Source: Polytrichum commune (Eukaryota; Streptophyta; Polytrichopsida; Polytrichales; Polytrichaceae). From it: a stretch of DNA of 60,000 bases. The notes under the pieces are model-generated. The model did no database searches. It had not been told where the DNA came from and worked only from the letters and a program-made list of their open reading frames with translations. Within the stretch, counting starts at the first letter, position 1, and every line of letters starts with the position of its first letter. Where the stretch lies: NCBI GenBank assembly GCA_950295325.1, contig OX485803.1:9116001-9176000 (forward strand), in the 5' to 3' direction. Below are positions 47,410-58,823 of this stretch, piece by piece. A program made the translations under genes and the position numbers.

Positions 47410-48718
47410 TCAGATAATGGGAGCGCCCGGTAGCTGCTGCTGCTCCAGGGCCACCGAAGTACTGTCAGTACTAGTTCTCCATATCTGCAGTGGTGTCAGT
47501 CTGCTCTCTAGCTCTCTTTTGCAATTGTAAGCCCCATTGTAAGTGCAGCAGCCTGTGACACTCCTTGTGCACTCGATGGCTAGCGCCTGTGTCGGTCCAG
47601 CTTGCTTTTCCATGCTTATCGATCTTCAACCTATATTTTTCACGAACAAGCTTGTCATGGACACAACTACAGCTTCTTCTTCTTCTTCTTCTTGTGCAGA
47701 TAGTACTACTTGTGATCCAGCAGGTGATGTGGTGTCTGCAAATAGTTGTTTCATCTTTTTCCCCATTACAATCCTCTTCCAGCTTGCTGCATTTCCCCAT
47801 CCCTTCCAGGCTGAGGTTTTGGCTTGCAAACATTGTGGTAGATCCCCCTCTGATTCGCAGCACTGCTATTGCTGTTGCTGCTTGACCAGTACATTTTCTG
47901 TGAAGCTAGCTGGCTCCCAGCCTGAGGCATTTCGGCTAGACTAAGACAGAGAGGGGACACCACCACGGGCTTACATGTACGTGTGATGTAAACTTGCAGT
48001 GGTGCAGATCAAAGGAATTAGTCTAGTGTCCCCTCTCCCTTAGCACTTCTTGGAAGCTGGATTAGCAGATAGCCAGCTGATTCAGTCTCGCTGCACTTGC
48101 TGTTTGGTCTGAAATAATCTGATGAGTATTGGGTACAAATATTGCAATTCGGTTGCTTGATATGGCCTAGGCCTCCTCCGAGCAGATTTGTAGAATCATC
48201 TTCATGATATAGGAATCTAGCTAGTTGTGATGCCGAGTTGGTTGGATAAGTGTGGCTAGGCCCAGCAAGGTAGCAGTACTACAGCCTATGATCAACAATA
48301 CAACTTTAAGTTGTTGTAGTGGTCATTTTAATTTGCAAAGATGCTGCTGCGAGGATCAGTAGTGCACTTTTACTCATTTAGTATTGTGCTTATTGACATT
48401 TTAACATGAATTGAAATACAGCCCACCGGAGTTGTGGGCTCAAGAAAGCTCATTAGCAGTTGCAATAACCTGGCTGGAGAATACCTTGTGTGTTGCTAAA
48501 GGGTAGGTGGAGCAACAATCGTTTCAGGGCCTAATTCGACACTGCTGTCAATTAGTTCACTGTAGTCGTGTAGGTTTTGTGGGAGGAATTCCGGGAAATG
48601 TCAGGGTAAATCAATATTGGTCTTGATACAACATTCAGAGACAATATCAAAGAACGACCGCTACCTTTTTGCTCAAGATTCAGACTTATAGTTCTGTTTT
48701 TGACAAAGTCAGGTATAT
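47410..48718 (+). promoter_or_regulatory. upstream region of the NAC gene with structured segment
   Basis: Less AT-rich than the DNA before it and probably promoter plus 5' leader. A 133-codon open frame (47543-47944) has no recognisable domain. TCT and TGC/TGT microsatellite-like runs lie near 47668-47694 and 47865-47883. A hairpin-forming block occupies 47949-48038. The transcription start could not be placed. Confidence 0.45.
47949..48038. repeat. nested hairpin upstream of the NAC gene
   Basis: The outer stem is GAGAGGGGACAC with GTGTCCCCTCTC (perfect, 12 bp). Inside it CACCAC pairs with GTGGTG, and inside that TTACAT pairs with ATGTAA around a 9-nt loop. About 21 nt are bulged on the 3' side. 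CTAAG/CTTAG extends the base. The three nested stems make chance pairing less likely. Confidence 0.65.
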
Positions 48719-51700
48719 ATGGAAGACGAAGGGAAAGAGGCAGACAAAGTAGTAGTCTGGGAATCTGCGTCCGGCCAGCCATGTGAAATGGCAAACATGC
48801 CAGGGTTTCGGTTCCAACCCACAGAGGAAGAGCTAGTGGGGTTCTATTTGAGGAGCATGGTGGTGGGACACCGGCAGGAAGTGGAGCTCATTAATGTTTT
48901 GGACCTCTATCGATACGACCCATGGGAACTTCCAGGTGAATACTTCCATACCAGCTGCAACCACATTTCTCACCTTGACACAATTATATACTAATCTTGA
49001 CTCGGTGAAATTATGTGATGATCTAGGAATTCTAAACGGTTATCTTCATGACGTGAGAGATGAAGAATGTGGCAACGTCACGCTTCTCCAACTGCTGATG
49101 ATTTCTGTACAACTTGATTTGGGATTTGTAAATGGGGATTTCATCACAGACGGACTGCCAAAATTATGCAGTATAATACAGATCCTCATTGACGACAACC
49201 CAGATACAAAAACAATCAGCTATAAACTAGACAGCACCAGGTTGCCTTGTGGCAGATTACTATCCGGGAAATGGAAGCCAAAGTATTAACTTCCCAGGAT
49301 TTCCATTTAATAGATATCGCTACAAGAACATAGATTTGAAAGTGAGTCATGCGTGAATTGCCAGACTAGTACAATTTCAAGTGATATCGGTCTGATTGTA
49401 AATGCACGGAAAGATTAAAAAATTGGAACCAGCTATTGATATCTTTATATCGTATGCAGCCTGGACAGATCATGACATAATTAGCAAAGTAGGTTCTCTT
49501 ACGAATCATGCAACATTTTTATATTAACCTGCAGATGAATGCAAGACCACTGTGTGCTCTTTTTGAAAGGCATTTCACAGATTCGATGTTATTAGGACAT
49601 CAATTTTTGACATCGTGTGATCATCTGGTTCTGATCTCATTAATGAAGATACTGAAGTGTTTAATTTCTTTCAAGTTGTAACCACCAAACCCAGCCTGCT
49701 CGCCAATCACTGAATGTGGAAAGAATAAAAAGTTGTTGTTTGGAGTAATTTCAGCTATAATGTACGATCAACTTCAGAAGAAGTCCCTATATCCACTTGA
49801 AGTATTTTCAGCTAATTGGGATGTTTGGTCTGTACGAGATTTAGCCATGGCATTCATGCAAGGGGAAAGAGAGTGGCTGTTCTTCTGCCCAAGAGACAAG
49901 AAGTATCCCAATGGAGCTCGACCCAACCGTGTGACAGCTTCCGGTTATTGGAAGGCCACCGGAACGGATCGGCCTGTGCGGTGTTCCAAGGACTCTCGCT
50001 GCATTGGTCTGAAGAAAACCCTGGTGTTCTACACAGGGAAAGCTCCAAAGGGTTGCAAAACAGAATGGATCATGAACGAATACAGGTTGCCTCAAAACGA
50101 TCTGTTGTCTACTTGTTCACTGCCGAATCTCCGCAAACCAAGCAGTAGCAAAGTTCAGGTGAGCACATATTACACCCATTCCCTGCAGCCAGCTGATTTG
50201 GAGAACCAGAAGACTTGTACATTTGAGAATGAGATAATTAATTCTTGTGTTTAAATCATCAGAAACCAGTACTGAAGTCTTGTTGCCACAAGTTCAGTGC
50301 ATAGGATCATGTCACATAGAACCACATTGAAGTAATGAGTAGCAGCAGAAGGACTAGCTAGCTGGGTATTTCAGATGGTGTTCAGATCCTGATAAATGGA
50401 GGTGTTGTTGCCTTCTAGCACAACATTCAGCCAGATTATGTGTAATTTTCCAAAGCAGCTCTACATGTGATCTCTCCTTATTGTTGCCAAAGTCACTAAT
50501 GGACATAAAATGGCTAGCTTGGCCGTATTATTATTACCAAGAAAATAAAATTCAACGTAGTTTATAAAATTCCCATTTTCTTTATCATGATGTCAGGTAC
50601 TTCTCTGGGTAGTAAATTAGCCTTGTCGAAAGATTACACAAAATGTAAACTATTTTTAATGCCTCTTTTCTTTTGAACCTTTAAGGGTGCCTTAAACCCA
50701 AGGCTTTACCTGGATTGCAAAGGAACTCCGAGGTCAAGCAGCCTAAGGCCGAAATAATACTGGGGGTGACCTTCCTAGCAATTGATTTCCGGTTTACCCT
50801 GTCAACTTAGGACCCATCCGTTTATAGTGGGGCATCGATGAACTGGATATTTTAAACCATCCATGTGGGAACCGGGAGATAAGTGCCACAAGCTTGTCCA
50901 CACCCGTTCAAAGTGTTTCCACCTTTGAAAGGAGTCAACAGTCTGTGGGGTCCTCTATTTCTCACAATTCAAGTTACGGGATTAGAGTTAGATCAACACA
51001 AAAATGAAACAACACCATAATTCACGCCAGTGGCAACATTGGAGTCATTTTTCTTTCTCTCTTTTGAACCTTTGAAGTAGCAAAATGTGGCTATTTTATA
51101 GAAACAAAGAACACTACCAGGTGTTGGTGCAAATGAGTTATAAGTAGTTATACTTAAGATGATTGCAATTCTTGATGTCGATTCAATATTGCTGATGAAT
51201 ATCAATGTGGGTAATGCATGGGTTGATGGTGCAGCAGAAAGAGGTCGCCCTGTGTCGGATCTACAAGAAATCAGGGCACAGTTACAATATTCTTCCCACC
51301 ACAACAACAAATACTCCTGATCCAGAGTATTGCGTTCCACTTGAGGATCACTGCACTAATCCTCCTAGTACAGTTCCAGCACCTCATCGTCCCAGGACTA
51401 GTTGCAGCAGCAACGAGTTTGAGGCGAGTCTTCATAGTAGTACTACTGACGCTCTTCTGCGGCGTGTCCTGAGAGACCAACTCTCCGCCTGCATTGCGGC
51501 CAGGTCGGACCAAATGAGCCTGCAAGCAGCAGTCTCAGCCAGTCCCTGCAATGATCTCTTCAGCCCAAACTCCAAACAGTCGGTCCTTGAAGACATGGAA
51601 GAGATTCTGGAGTTTGGAACCAGAAAATTGGACGAGTGTACAGACTCCATTCATTATCATCCTGCACATCAGCGAGCACTGGGAAATATTGCAGCAGGCC

Positions 51701-52227
51701 ACCCTAACCCTAATTACTGCAGCAGCTTGTCAATTCCAAATCGACTATCAGATCCAATTATCTGCAATAAGAGATCAAGCACGGTGAAGCTGGAAACCGG
51801 AGATCTGTCGTCAATGTTATACCCTGTTAATCCTACCAAAGAATCAACTGCAGACTCTATCATCAGTACTACTGTTCCGCTTTCGCCTTTCACTAATTTT
51901 ACTGCGCCAGATGATGCAGAAGCTGTGATAGCTTCGTTGGATCATACCTTCGTGAACAAATCTTCAGGTCAGGTAGATGTGTCATCATGTGTCTCAGGTA
52001 GCCAGATGAATACCAGTCTGCAGGGAATTGAGGTAGCTAGTCTGGATCAGGCTCAGGTTTCATGGTTTCGGCCGGATCATGTTCAGAACCCACAAGGTCA
52101 TGGGTTAATCTTCGGCGATTCATTGTGTCTGCAGCCTGTAACTTGTCTACATCCGTCCAGTACAAGTCTAATCACCCTGTCAAGCATTGATCGGCTGCTG
52201 AAAGCCTCCATGTGGTCACACATCTGA
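48719..52227 (+). CDS. NAC-domain transcription factor (FEZ/JUB1/LOV1-like)
   Basis: Exons 48719-48935, 49839-50158 and 51235-52227 give 509 residues. The N-terminal NAC DNA-binding domain has all five subdomains: [20 protein letters not shown] (27-45); [18 protein letters not shown] (56-72); [18 protein letters not shown] through [29 protein letters not shown] and [24 protein letters not shown] (181-193). Intron 1 lies after DPWELP and intron 2 just before subdomain E, as in most NAC genes. The 310-residue C-terminal half is Ser/Thr/Asn/Gln-rich, as expected of a transcription-activation region, and has no membrane segment. The motifs recall the FEZ/JUB1/LOV1 branch. It would act in the nucleus as a dimer on CACG-containing sites (family knowledge). 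The exon 2 acceptor is weak (TACGAG). The exon 3 acceptor is a tandem GCAGCAG. Confidence 0.95.
50685..51060 (+). mobile_element. 5S-rRNA-derived retroposon (SINE3-like) in NAC intron 2
   Basis: 50685-50783 follows plant 5S rRNA from its 5' end: GGGTGCCTTAAACCCAAGGC, then GAACTCCGAGGTCAAGC (internal box A region, 50723-50739), then AATAATACTGGGGGTGACC (box C region, to 50770). About 280 bp of unrelated body follow. Nearly identical repeats flank the whole: CTTTTGAACCTTTAAG at 50670-50685 and CTTTTGAACCTTTGAAG at 51061-51077. A pol III promoter-bearing head, a body, and long direct flanking repeats together point to a retroposed 5S-derived element rather than a plain 5S gene. Confidence 0.7.
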
Positions 52228-52663
52228 GGCTATCTTGGCCTCCCCCGACAGCTTTGAATCCATGCCTTCATGCTCACAAATCAATACAAATGTGGAAGCA
52301 CTGTTCAGTTGGGTTCTGAGACAGAGTTGTGATTTACAAGCAGTACTGCAGGCCAGCAGATCAGGTACTATGACAATATAAATCATTGCAAAACCCAATC
52401 GGCCAAGTCTTGCAGAGTTTTAGCAATCCCAATCTATGTTCTCCTTGTGCTCTTTTTAAACTAATGATTGTCAAGGATTAACTGGCGTTGTGCAATTAAT
52501 GGCTTCATTTTTAGGATCAATAGATATGTCATACATTACTGAGCGCCAGATCAAACAAATTGGAGATCTCTGGGTGCAGTGGCTGGCTTGAATGACAGGA
52601 GTTGGTTTGGTTGCGTAAAAACATGTTTTGTAATAAGGTGAAGATTTTTTTTGTCTCATGTAT

Positions 52664-52669
52664 AATAAA
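52664..52669 (+). terminator. poly(A) signal of the NAC gene
   Basis: AATAAA about 437 bp after the stop codon, in the T-rich context TATAATAAAGTTG. It is the first canonical signal noticed downstream of the NAC gene. Confidence 0.5.
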
Positions 52670-54308
52670 GTTGCATATGTACCTGTAGTATGCAGAATGA
52701 CATTATCAATGGACACATTAGAAATCAAGACTGTGATGATCTGGCAGTTAACCCTCCCGTTACCAGTCTTATGCTGCTTCACGAAATGAAGATCACTGTT
52801 TCTGATGCCCACCTCACCTTATCAATTTCAGGGTTTGAACTTGAGAGTTCCACAATCTGCGGCCATGACCTTGCTTCAAAACACCACCATGAGTAACCAA
52901 ATCGCAATGGGGTACATAAAAAAGTGAAGTGTACTGTGTAGAAACATTCCAACCTGGTATAAACTTTCAAAATTAGATATGGTTCAACCAATGGAGCCAA
53001 CTTAGAGTAAGGAGATGAAGCAGGAGGTGGAACTGACACAGGAAAAAATTTCATCAAATCCAGGTGCCAAAGTTGGACTTTATCAATTGCGAAGACTTGT
53101 TGTCAACTCATGGTCAAGATTTACAGACCATATAACTTATATCCCTGGATTGGAGTTTGACGTGACGCTCAAAGCCTAACTCATCCAAAGTAGGATATAC
53201 CTAACAGGTTTTTGTAGTAAATTTGGTACATGTATCATCAATGCTATATACAGATCACAAAATTGCATACTAGCCAGAACTTTACATTCCAAGTCTAGCA
53301 ACTGTTTCACATCATTTAATTCGTAATCACAAATTTGTGACATCTTTGGATGCATTACATTCTAGGATTACATGTGGTGTACACATATACGATGCTCAGA
53401 CCCAGATGAATGTACTCACTCTATCTGAAAATAATTCAAACCGTACCGTCATGAGTACGCTTACAAGGAGCTCACAACGTTTGACGGAAACACCAACCTT
53501 GGTGAACTATGACACATTTTCATCAACTTTGCTTGATGATGCTTCCCTTCATCGTGAGTTGATCTTGAAGGGGTAGGGCATCAAACTCAGATGTTGAGGG
53601 TCACGTGGGACAGCATAAGGTACGTGACAATAATCTGAGGCTGTGAATCTGGAGCCTCAGAATGTTTAGGAATCTTGGTAAAACCAAATTAGACACAATC
53701 TGGTCCAAGTCTGGGTCATGGCTTCCTTCTGAAAGCATTGGTGTGAGCCTGCCAAAGCTTTCTGAATGCAGGTTACACTAGCTTTTTGTCAGCCGAGATC
53801 TGTGATATATCCTCACCAGCTTGCTCTCCTTTGTCTCCAGATCCTATTTCATTTTCTGTATGTGGAGAAATACGGCAGTGTTGCTTGCGGCAATCTTCCA
53901 GGAGTGATACGTAGTTGCATGTACCGACTGGAAAACTCGCACAGAAAATGCACTCTCATCAAGTCTGGAATTGTCTTGCATAACAGGTCCTTCCTGCGCC
54001 TTCGCTGCTTCCAATGAACAGATTCTCTTGAGATTTTGAACTCAAACAAAAAATTGAATCAGATACCTATTTCTCCATACAGACTGCAGAGAAAATCCGC
54101 GGCAGTATAAACGCGAAAGAATGAAATTGGCGGTTTCTCCCAAACTGTAGTCATTGGTAACCAAGGACCTCATTCACACCATTGAGGTTTGTCTTGGTAC
54201 TACAAGTATCTCTGTGGTACCAAGATTCTTCTATAAAACTCACATTCTTGCACGAGGAATTAGGCAGGAGACCTTGAGCGGTGTTGGACAGATTCTGATG
54301 AGGTCAAT
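52670..54308. other. convergent intergenic region
   Basis: Lies between the 3' ends of the NAC gene (+) and the RAWUL gene (-), so its right part is the 3' UTR of the latter. A hairpin (CTTGGTACTACA with TGTGGTACCAAG, 8-nt loop) lies at about 54195-54226. Open frames such as 53337-53576 show no motif. Confidence 0.45.
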
Positions 54309-55187
54309 TTACACATGATCACAAGCACGAAGAGGATGCCAACCATAGGTAAGCACAAGGACCATATCCTCCACGTGAGCAGTAGAACCATCATCTGACG
54401 TCCACACTTTCCCTTGAGTCTGAAGCTCTAGAAGGCTTGAATCAGAGAGGGCATTTGTAGTTGTCGTGGTAGTGTTGGGCACTTGCCATATGCCGTCCCG
54501 AACTTGTTGTAAGGGGAGACTTGGAACCAGGGGTTGGCCCTTGCATTTTATCTCCACCTGAAATCCACCACAAAATATGTTGTCGGATACCTAGCGGTTA
54601 GAACGACATATATAAACCAGTCTACATGGACATTATAAGTATTGCAACCATCAGCAGACCTTGGTTGGCAGAATTGCATATTTTGATCAAAATATGTCTG
54701 AGGTCTCAGGAATGGAAACTAGAGCTCGGAGCTTAGAAAGGTCTTGAAAATAGAGTGAATCAAAAAGGACAAAAGAAACTATACAAGGACAAGCTTGGCT
54801 GACAGACCTAAATGTGAATTGCACGCTAATCCTACTACACCAGCCATACCTCATTCTCATTCGTCAGCCCCAGTTTGTGGACAAGGTACTTCTTCACTGC
54901 AGACACCGTCATATTCTCATCCCTACAAAATTTCACATCATGTACTCAGGATTGTCTGACCTGTTAAACAGTAATACTGAGCTCTAAGCCACATTTAATC
55001 ACTGATGAGGTTTCCATCCTCAAGCCATAGCCGACGTGGATACTGCAAAGAAAACTATCTTCAAGAAAGAATTATGTACTGTGCAATTGTAGGACATTTC
55101 TGGCAAAAGAGATGTCATCTGGCTAAACAGGTGGACTCCCAATACATGTTCATATCTAGCTATCTATATACATATATATATATATAA

Positions 55188-55235
<48 letters not shown>

Positions 55236-58152
55236 AAATTCCTTACATAGATATTGGCTATCACGGGGCTATCACAATACATTGCAATGGACAACACTAA
55301 GCATATAAACATATTGTCACCGTGGATGGGCAATAACATCGAAAATAAGTGTTTGTTAGATGACTCACTTCACTCTGATGTAAGCTCGTGGAATCTGCTG
55401 CAAATTAGAATTTCCTTCAACGCTGCATCCGCATGAGTGTATATCAAAATGGGTCTTAAAGACAGAGCAGAGACAAACTCTCTGCAGAGACTTAAAGATG
55501 TACAAATAGTATGATTAGTACGAAAATGCGTGGCTCCCTTCAACCTTTCAAGGGAGAGCTGTACATGCGAACAACTTTGGTTCCAAAAGATTGAGGAGAA
55601 CTCACATGGTTGGGGAAGGGGAAATATTACAAGGTTGGATGCAATTACCAACAAATAAACAAATATTGGCTTCTTACTGTGATTTTGATGATTCTAGGGT
55701 AAACCACAACCCTGAAGTGGGTGCAGCAGACCTGAGGATTCTTTTCCTCTTCTGTCCAGATATGTCCATCCGAGTTCGTCCTGATTTACTACCACTAGCT
55801 TTTGTGGCATTTACCAAATGTGTGGTCTTGATTGGGGTGGACATGGCACCATGGTGTGATCTTTCCAGTGCTAATTCATTTTTTTTATCCAGAAGTTGGA
55901 AGCGTGCTGCGGTGTCTCCTTTCGGGACCTGGGAGGAAGATGGCATTCAACAAGAGCGTAAATACAACAATTTTCAACCCGTTGGCCAGTTTCTACCTGT
56001 GCCATCCATTATGCATTGAGGTGGAATACCTCCCTTTGAAAACACAACCGGAAGAAGAATATATATAATCGCCCAACCCAATTTGGATAGAATGTACCAA
56101 TTTCTTAAAATTTCTATAAGTACTGAATTGACTGCCAAAATTCGGGTAGTTGATACCTCAATTATGGCTTCAGATTCTCCCAGCTCTATACTTAACAACT
56201 GTTCAGTTTCCAAAGACAAAGTAACAAGTACAAAGCGACAGTCGCCAACATAATCCAACGACTCGCAGCTGAAGGGCTAGGCACATATAGCTTGCAATTT
56301 TTGTGGGTCAAGGTAAAAAAGAATCGGACCCCTCATGTGACTAAAATGGTGGAATTAACTTGGTTCCTCCTTTTTTTGCTTTGATTTTCAGTTCAAGCCC
56401 GAACTTAAACATATAGTCCTCAGACTTACAACTTTACAACCTCAAGTTCGGTCTTGAGTTTGGAAAACAATCCAACAAAAAGCAAGGAGCAACCTTGAGA
56501 CAGAGCTGAATAATTCACCATCTTAGGCACATGTAAGGAAGGACTCAAACTCTTTACCTTGGCCCACAAAACTTGCAAGCTTGAGCGCTTTGAGCTCCGG
56601 TTGCATCACGTGGCAACCCCATAAATTTAATTGCAATGCATTCCACAGCTTCAAGAATCGAGAGTGAACATACTTGAACAGCGTGTTTTTGAATAAATGA
56701 AGAGAAAGAAAAAAAGCAAGAAAGAAAGAGTATAAATTCTTCTACCTCATGCTCCTGGAATACATCAACAGCTCGTGCAAGAGCCTCCAGATATCCTCGC
56801 GGATCGCCGGCACACATGGTCGATTTGAAACCCGCATCAATGTTGCCTAACCTTTGCACATTTTCCCTTCGCCAAGCCTGTGAATCTGATTCCACAGTTG
56901 CTTTAGGAACTTGCACAGATGAGGAAGCCCCTGGATCTATACTGGGTTTCCAATCTCGAAACGCTCTCTGCTGTGGCGGCAGCGGCGTGTTGTTTGTGGT
57001 GTACAGTGAATCTCGATTCTGTTTCATCCATGATGGCAAACTTGCAGGTAAAGGCTTGATTTGCTCTGCCTTGTGGTACAAACCTGGGCCAGCTTGATCA
57101 GTTGATTGAGGAGCCCTTTGAGGGTGGACTGAGATTGTCTCGGCCTGTTGGGTCCTCAGAGGCTGCACAACCCTGACTGTTTTCCATGGCAGACTAATGG
57201 ACGTGGACGAATTTGAAGGGCAAGCCTCTGGAAGTGGAAAGCAGGGTACTGGTTGAAAGATTTGGCCTGGTGCAGTGGAACTACGAAGGAGGAAGTCGGA
57301 TTCACCTTTAGAATCAGAACAACATGTGAACTGGCCTCCACAACCTCCTCCTTCTCTGTTGATAAATCTGCCTGGCAGGGCATGCGCATCTTGGTCGAGA
57401 ACATTTAAGGCCTTTTGTACGCCATTGTTCAATACTTTGTCTTTGAAGAAATCTACAAAGGGAGTAGTAGTTGGTCCAGGTGGCAGTTGGCCGGGAGGAC
57501 TACAAGGACGAGGACTGTCACTAGACCTTGGAGAGCCTCTTTGTTCTGAAGAGTCCAATTTTGGAAGGGCGCTGAATCCGAGAACCTTTTGGTGCCGAAG
57601 GGAGCGATCTAATTCAAGTGAAGTTGATCCGCTACCGACACTCAGCCGTAACCAGCCGTCATAGCCAGTGACCATTTTGGAGTGGTAATCAGGCTGGTTC
57701 ACTTTCCAATTCTCCTGTAGCGAATCCCCATCGATGGCCTCATCAGGAAGCAGCAGACACTTGTTGTCATGTACAGCTTGATCAGGACCTGTGATCTTGT
57801 ATTCTACTACTGCAGCACTCTCGACATCCTCTGTGCTTGACTTGGAGCTTTGATCCGGGTCCACCATATGCTGCTCGGCAGTAAGATCAGAACCCTCACA
57901 AGCTTCCAGGCCGAAATTAGTCTCAACCCTCGGTGGTACTGATATGCCAGACTCTAGATTAACTTCTTCTGGACCTGTTTTTTGTACAGCTTCATCACCA
58001 TTATCGACGAAGAGAACTGCAGAATCTGAAGTCTGCATGTCATCAATCCTGGCTCTCTCCTCCTTCACAGGTACTACCGTCAACCTTTGACTTTCGTAAA
58101 CCTGGAGAAGGTGCCCAAGCTTGCCTTCAAGACGAGTCTCCGGTACAGACAT
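54309..58152 (-). CDS. RAWUL-domain nuclear regulator, LAX2/DRIP-like
   Basis: Five exons on minus (58152-56746, 55928-55678, 55422-55369, 54922-54850, 54557-54309) join in frame to 677 residues with GT-AG introns. The long first exon is low-complexity apart from WLRLSVG (167-173) and PFVDFFKDKVL. Then come SGLWFTLES (541-549) and a C-terminal RAWUL ubiquitin-like domain: QIPRAYIRVK, DENMTVSAVKKYLVHKLGL, NENEVEIKCKGQPL, LPLQQVRDGIW and, near the end, VLVLTYGW. This order matches the plant LAX PANICLE2/BARREN STALK2 family and the C-terminus of DRIP/PRC1-type RING ligases. No RING is visible here, favouring the LAX2 type. Such proteins are nuclear and act through protein contacts. The ATG at 58152 is the first Met in frame, but the frame stays open 50 bp further upstream and additional 5' exons are likely. 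Confidence 0.85.
55182..55231 (+). repeat. (TA)n(TG)n microsatellite in an intron
   Basis: TA repeats to about 55195 run into some 18 TG units. They lie within the intron of the RAWUL gene between 54923 and 55368, so they are removed by splicing. Probably length-polymorphic. Confidence 0.95.
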
Positions 58153-58258
58153 GAGGGATCGTGTTTCAAAAGTAAAAAATTGTCTCCTACAGCTGGTGGT
58201 TTCTTGTTCAATTCTTCAATCCTGGGAAATTCAACCTGTTTTCGTACTATGTACGTAC

Positions 58259-58823
58259 CTCCGGATACAGACAACCCACCTAGAATCTGCGACGCTATTA
58301 TGATCTCTGACTCGGTTTCATCAAATTCGTCTCTATGTCGGATGGCTGTGGTTGTAGATTCACCTGCATGAAATCATCATTTCCAATGCTTATTAATTCC
58401 AAAACTTTGAGCCTTAGACTGATCATCTGCATCTTCCAATTGTGCAGAATCCAGAATGCATGCACACAAATATTATTCCAGATAGTCAACTAGATCATCT
58501 TTCTTTCGTATACCTCACTTGAAAATAGTCTTCTCAGAGGCCGACTTAAATGAACCTGAATGTCAATTCCTCGAAAATTGTGAGGACCATCGACTGAAGG
58601 ACAACAAGGCACTCGGGTATCCTACTTCGAAAAGATGTGTCAAATGGAATGCTTTTAGCTGGGAGCTGAAATTAGATATTCAAGTGCACTGAACTACCTT
58701 GCGAGGTGGACCTTGACCATACCTTGAATTAAAGTCAAAGGACGAGTCCTGCCTCTGATCCACCAAAACGCAAGCAACAGCACCATTTCTTGAAGTTGCG
58801 ACTTCGGTTGCTGGAGCCCACAT
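58259..58823 (-). CDS. possible 5' exons of the RAWUL gene
   Basis: 58363-58259 (after TTTCATGCAG) reads ESTTTAIRHRDEFDETESEI and continues IIASQILGGLSVSG to a strong donor (GGAG/GTACGT). Upstream, an ATG at 58823 opens a frame beginning MWAPATEVATSRNGAV. It can join in phase at CAAG/GTCCAC (58712), giving a 37-codon first exon. How 58259 joins the large exon is unresolved: frame-compatible acceptors exist near 58124 and 58202, the latter leaving an intron of only 56 nt. Neither upstream exon carries a recognised domain. Confidence 0.35.

Noticed and set aside
47543-47944. 133-codon frame upstream of the NAC gene
   Set aside because: Ser- and Cys-run low complexity with an equally long minus-strand frame; no recognisable domain. 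Kept only as part of the upstream region.
48894-49289. 131-codon frame overlapping NAC exon 1 and intron 1
   Set aside because: Out of frame with the NAC domain; the exon 1 donor at 48936 and continuity into 49839 explain the locus.
50685-50783. Functional 5S rRNA gene
   Set aside because: Too many differences from plant 5S rRNA, single copy, inside an intron, and followed by a body bounded by direct repeats.
54195-54226. miRNA precursor in the RAWUL 3' region
   Set aside because: The stem is only 12 bp, too short for a plant miRNA duplex.
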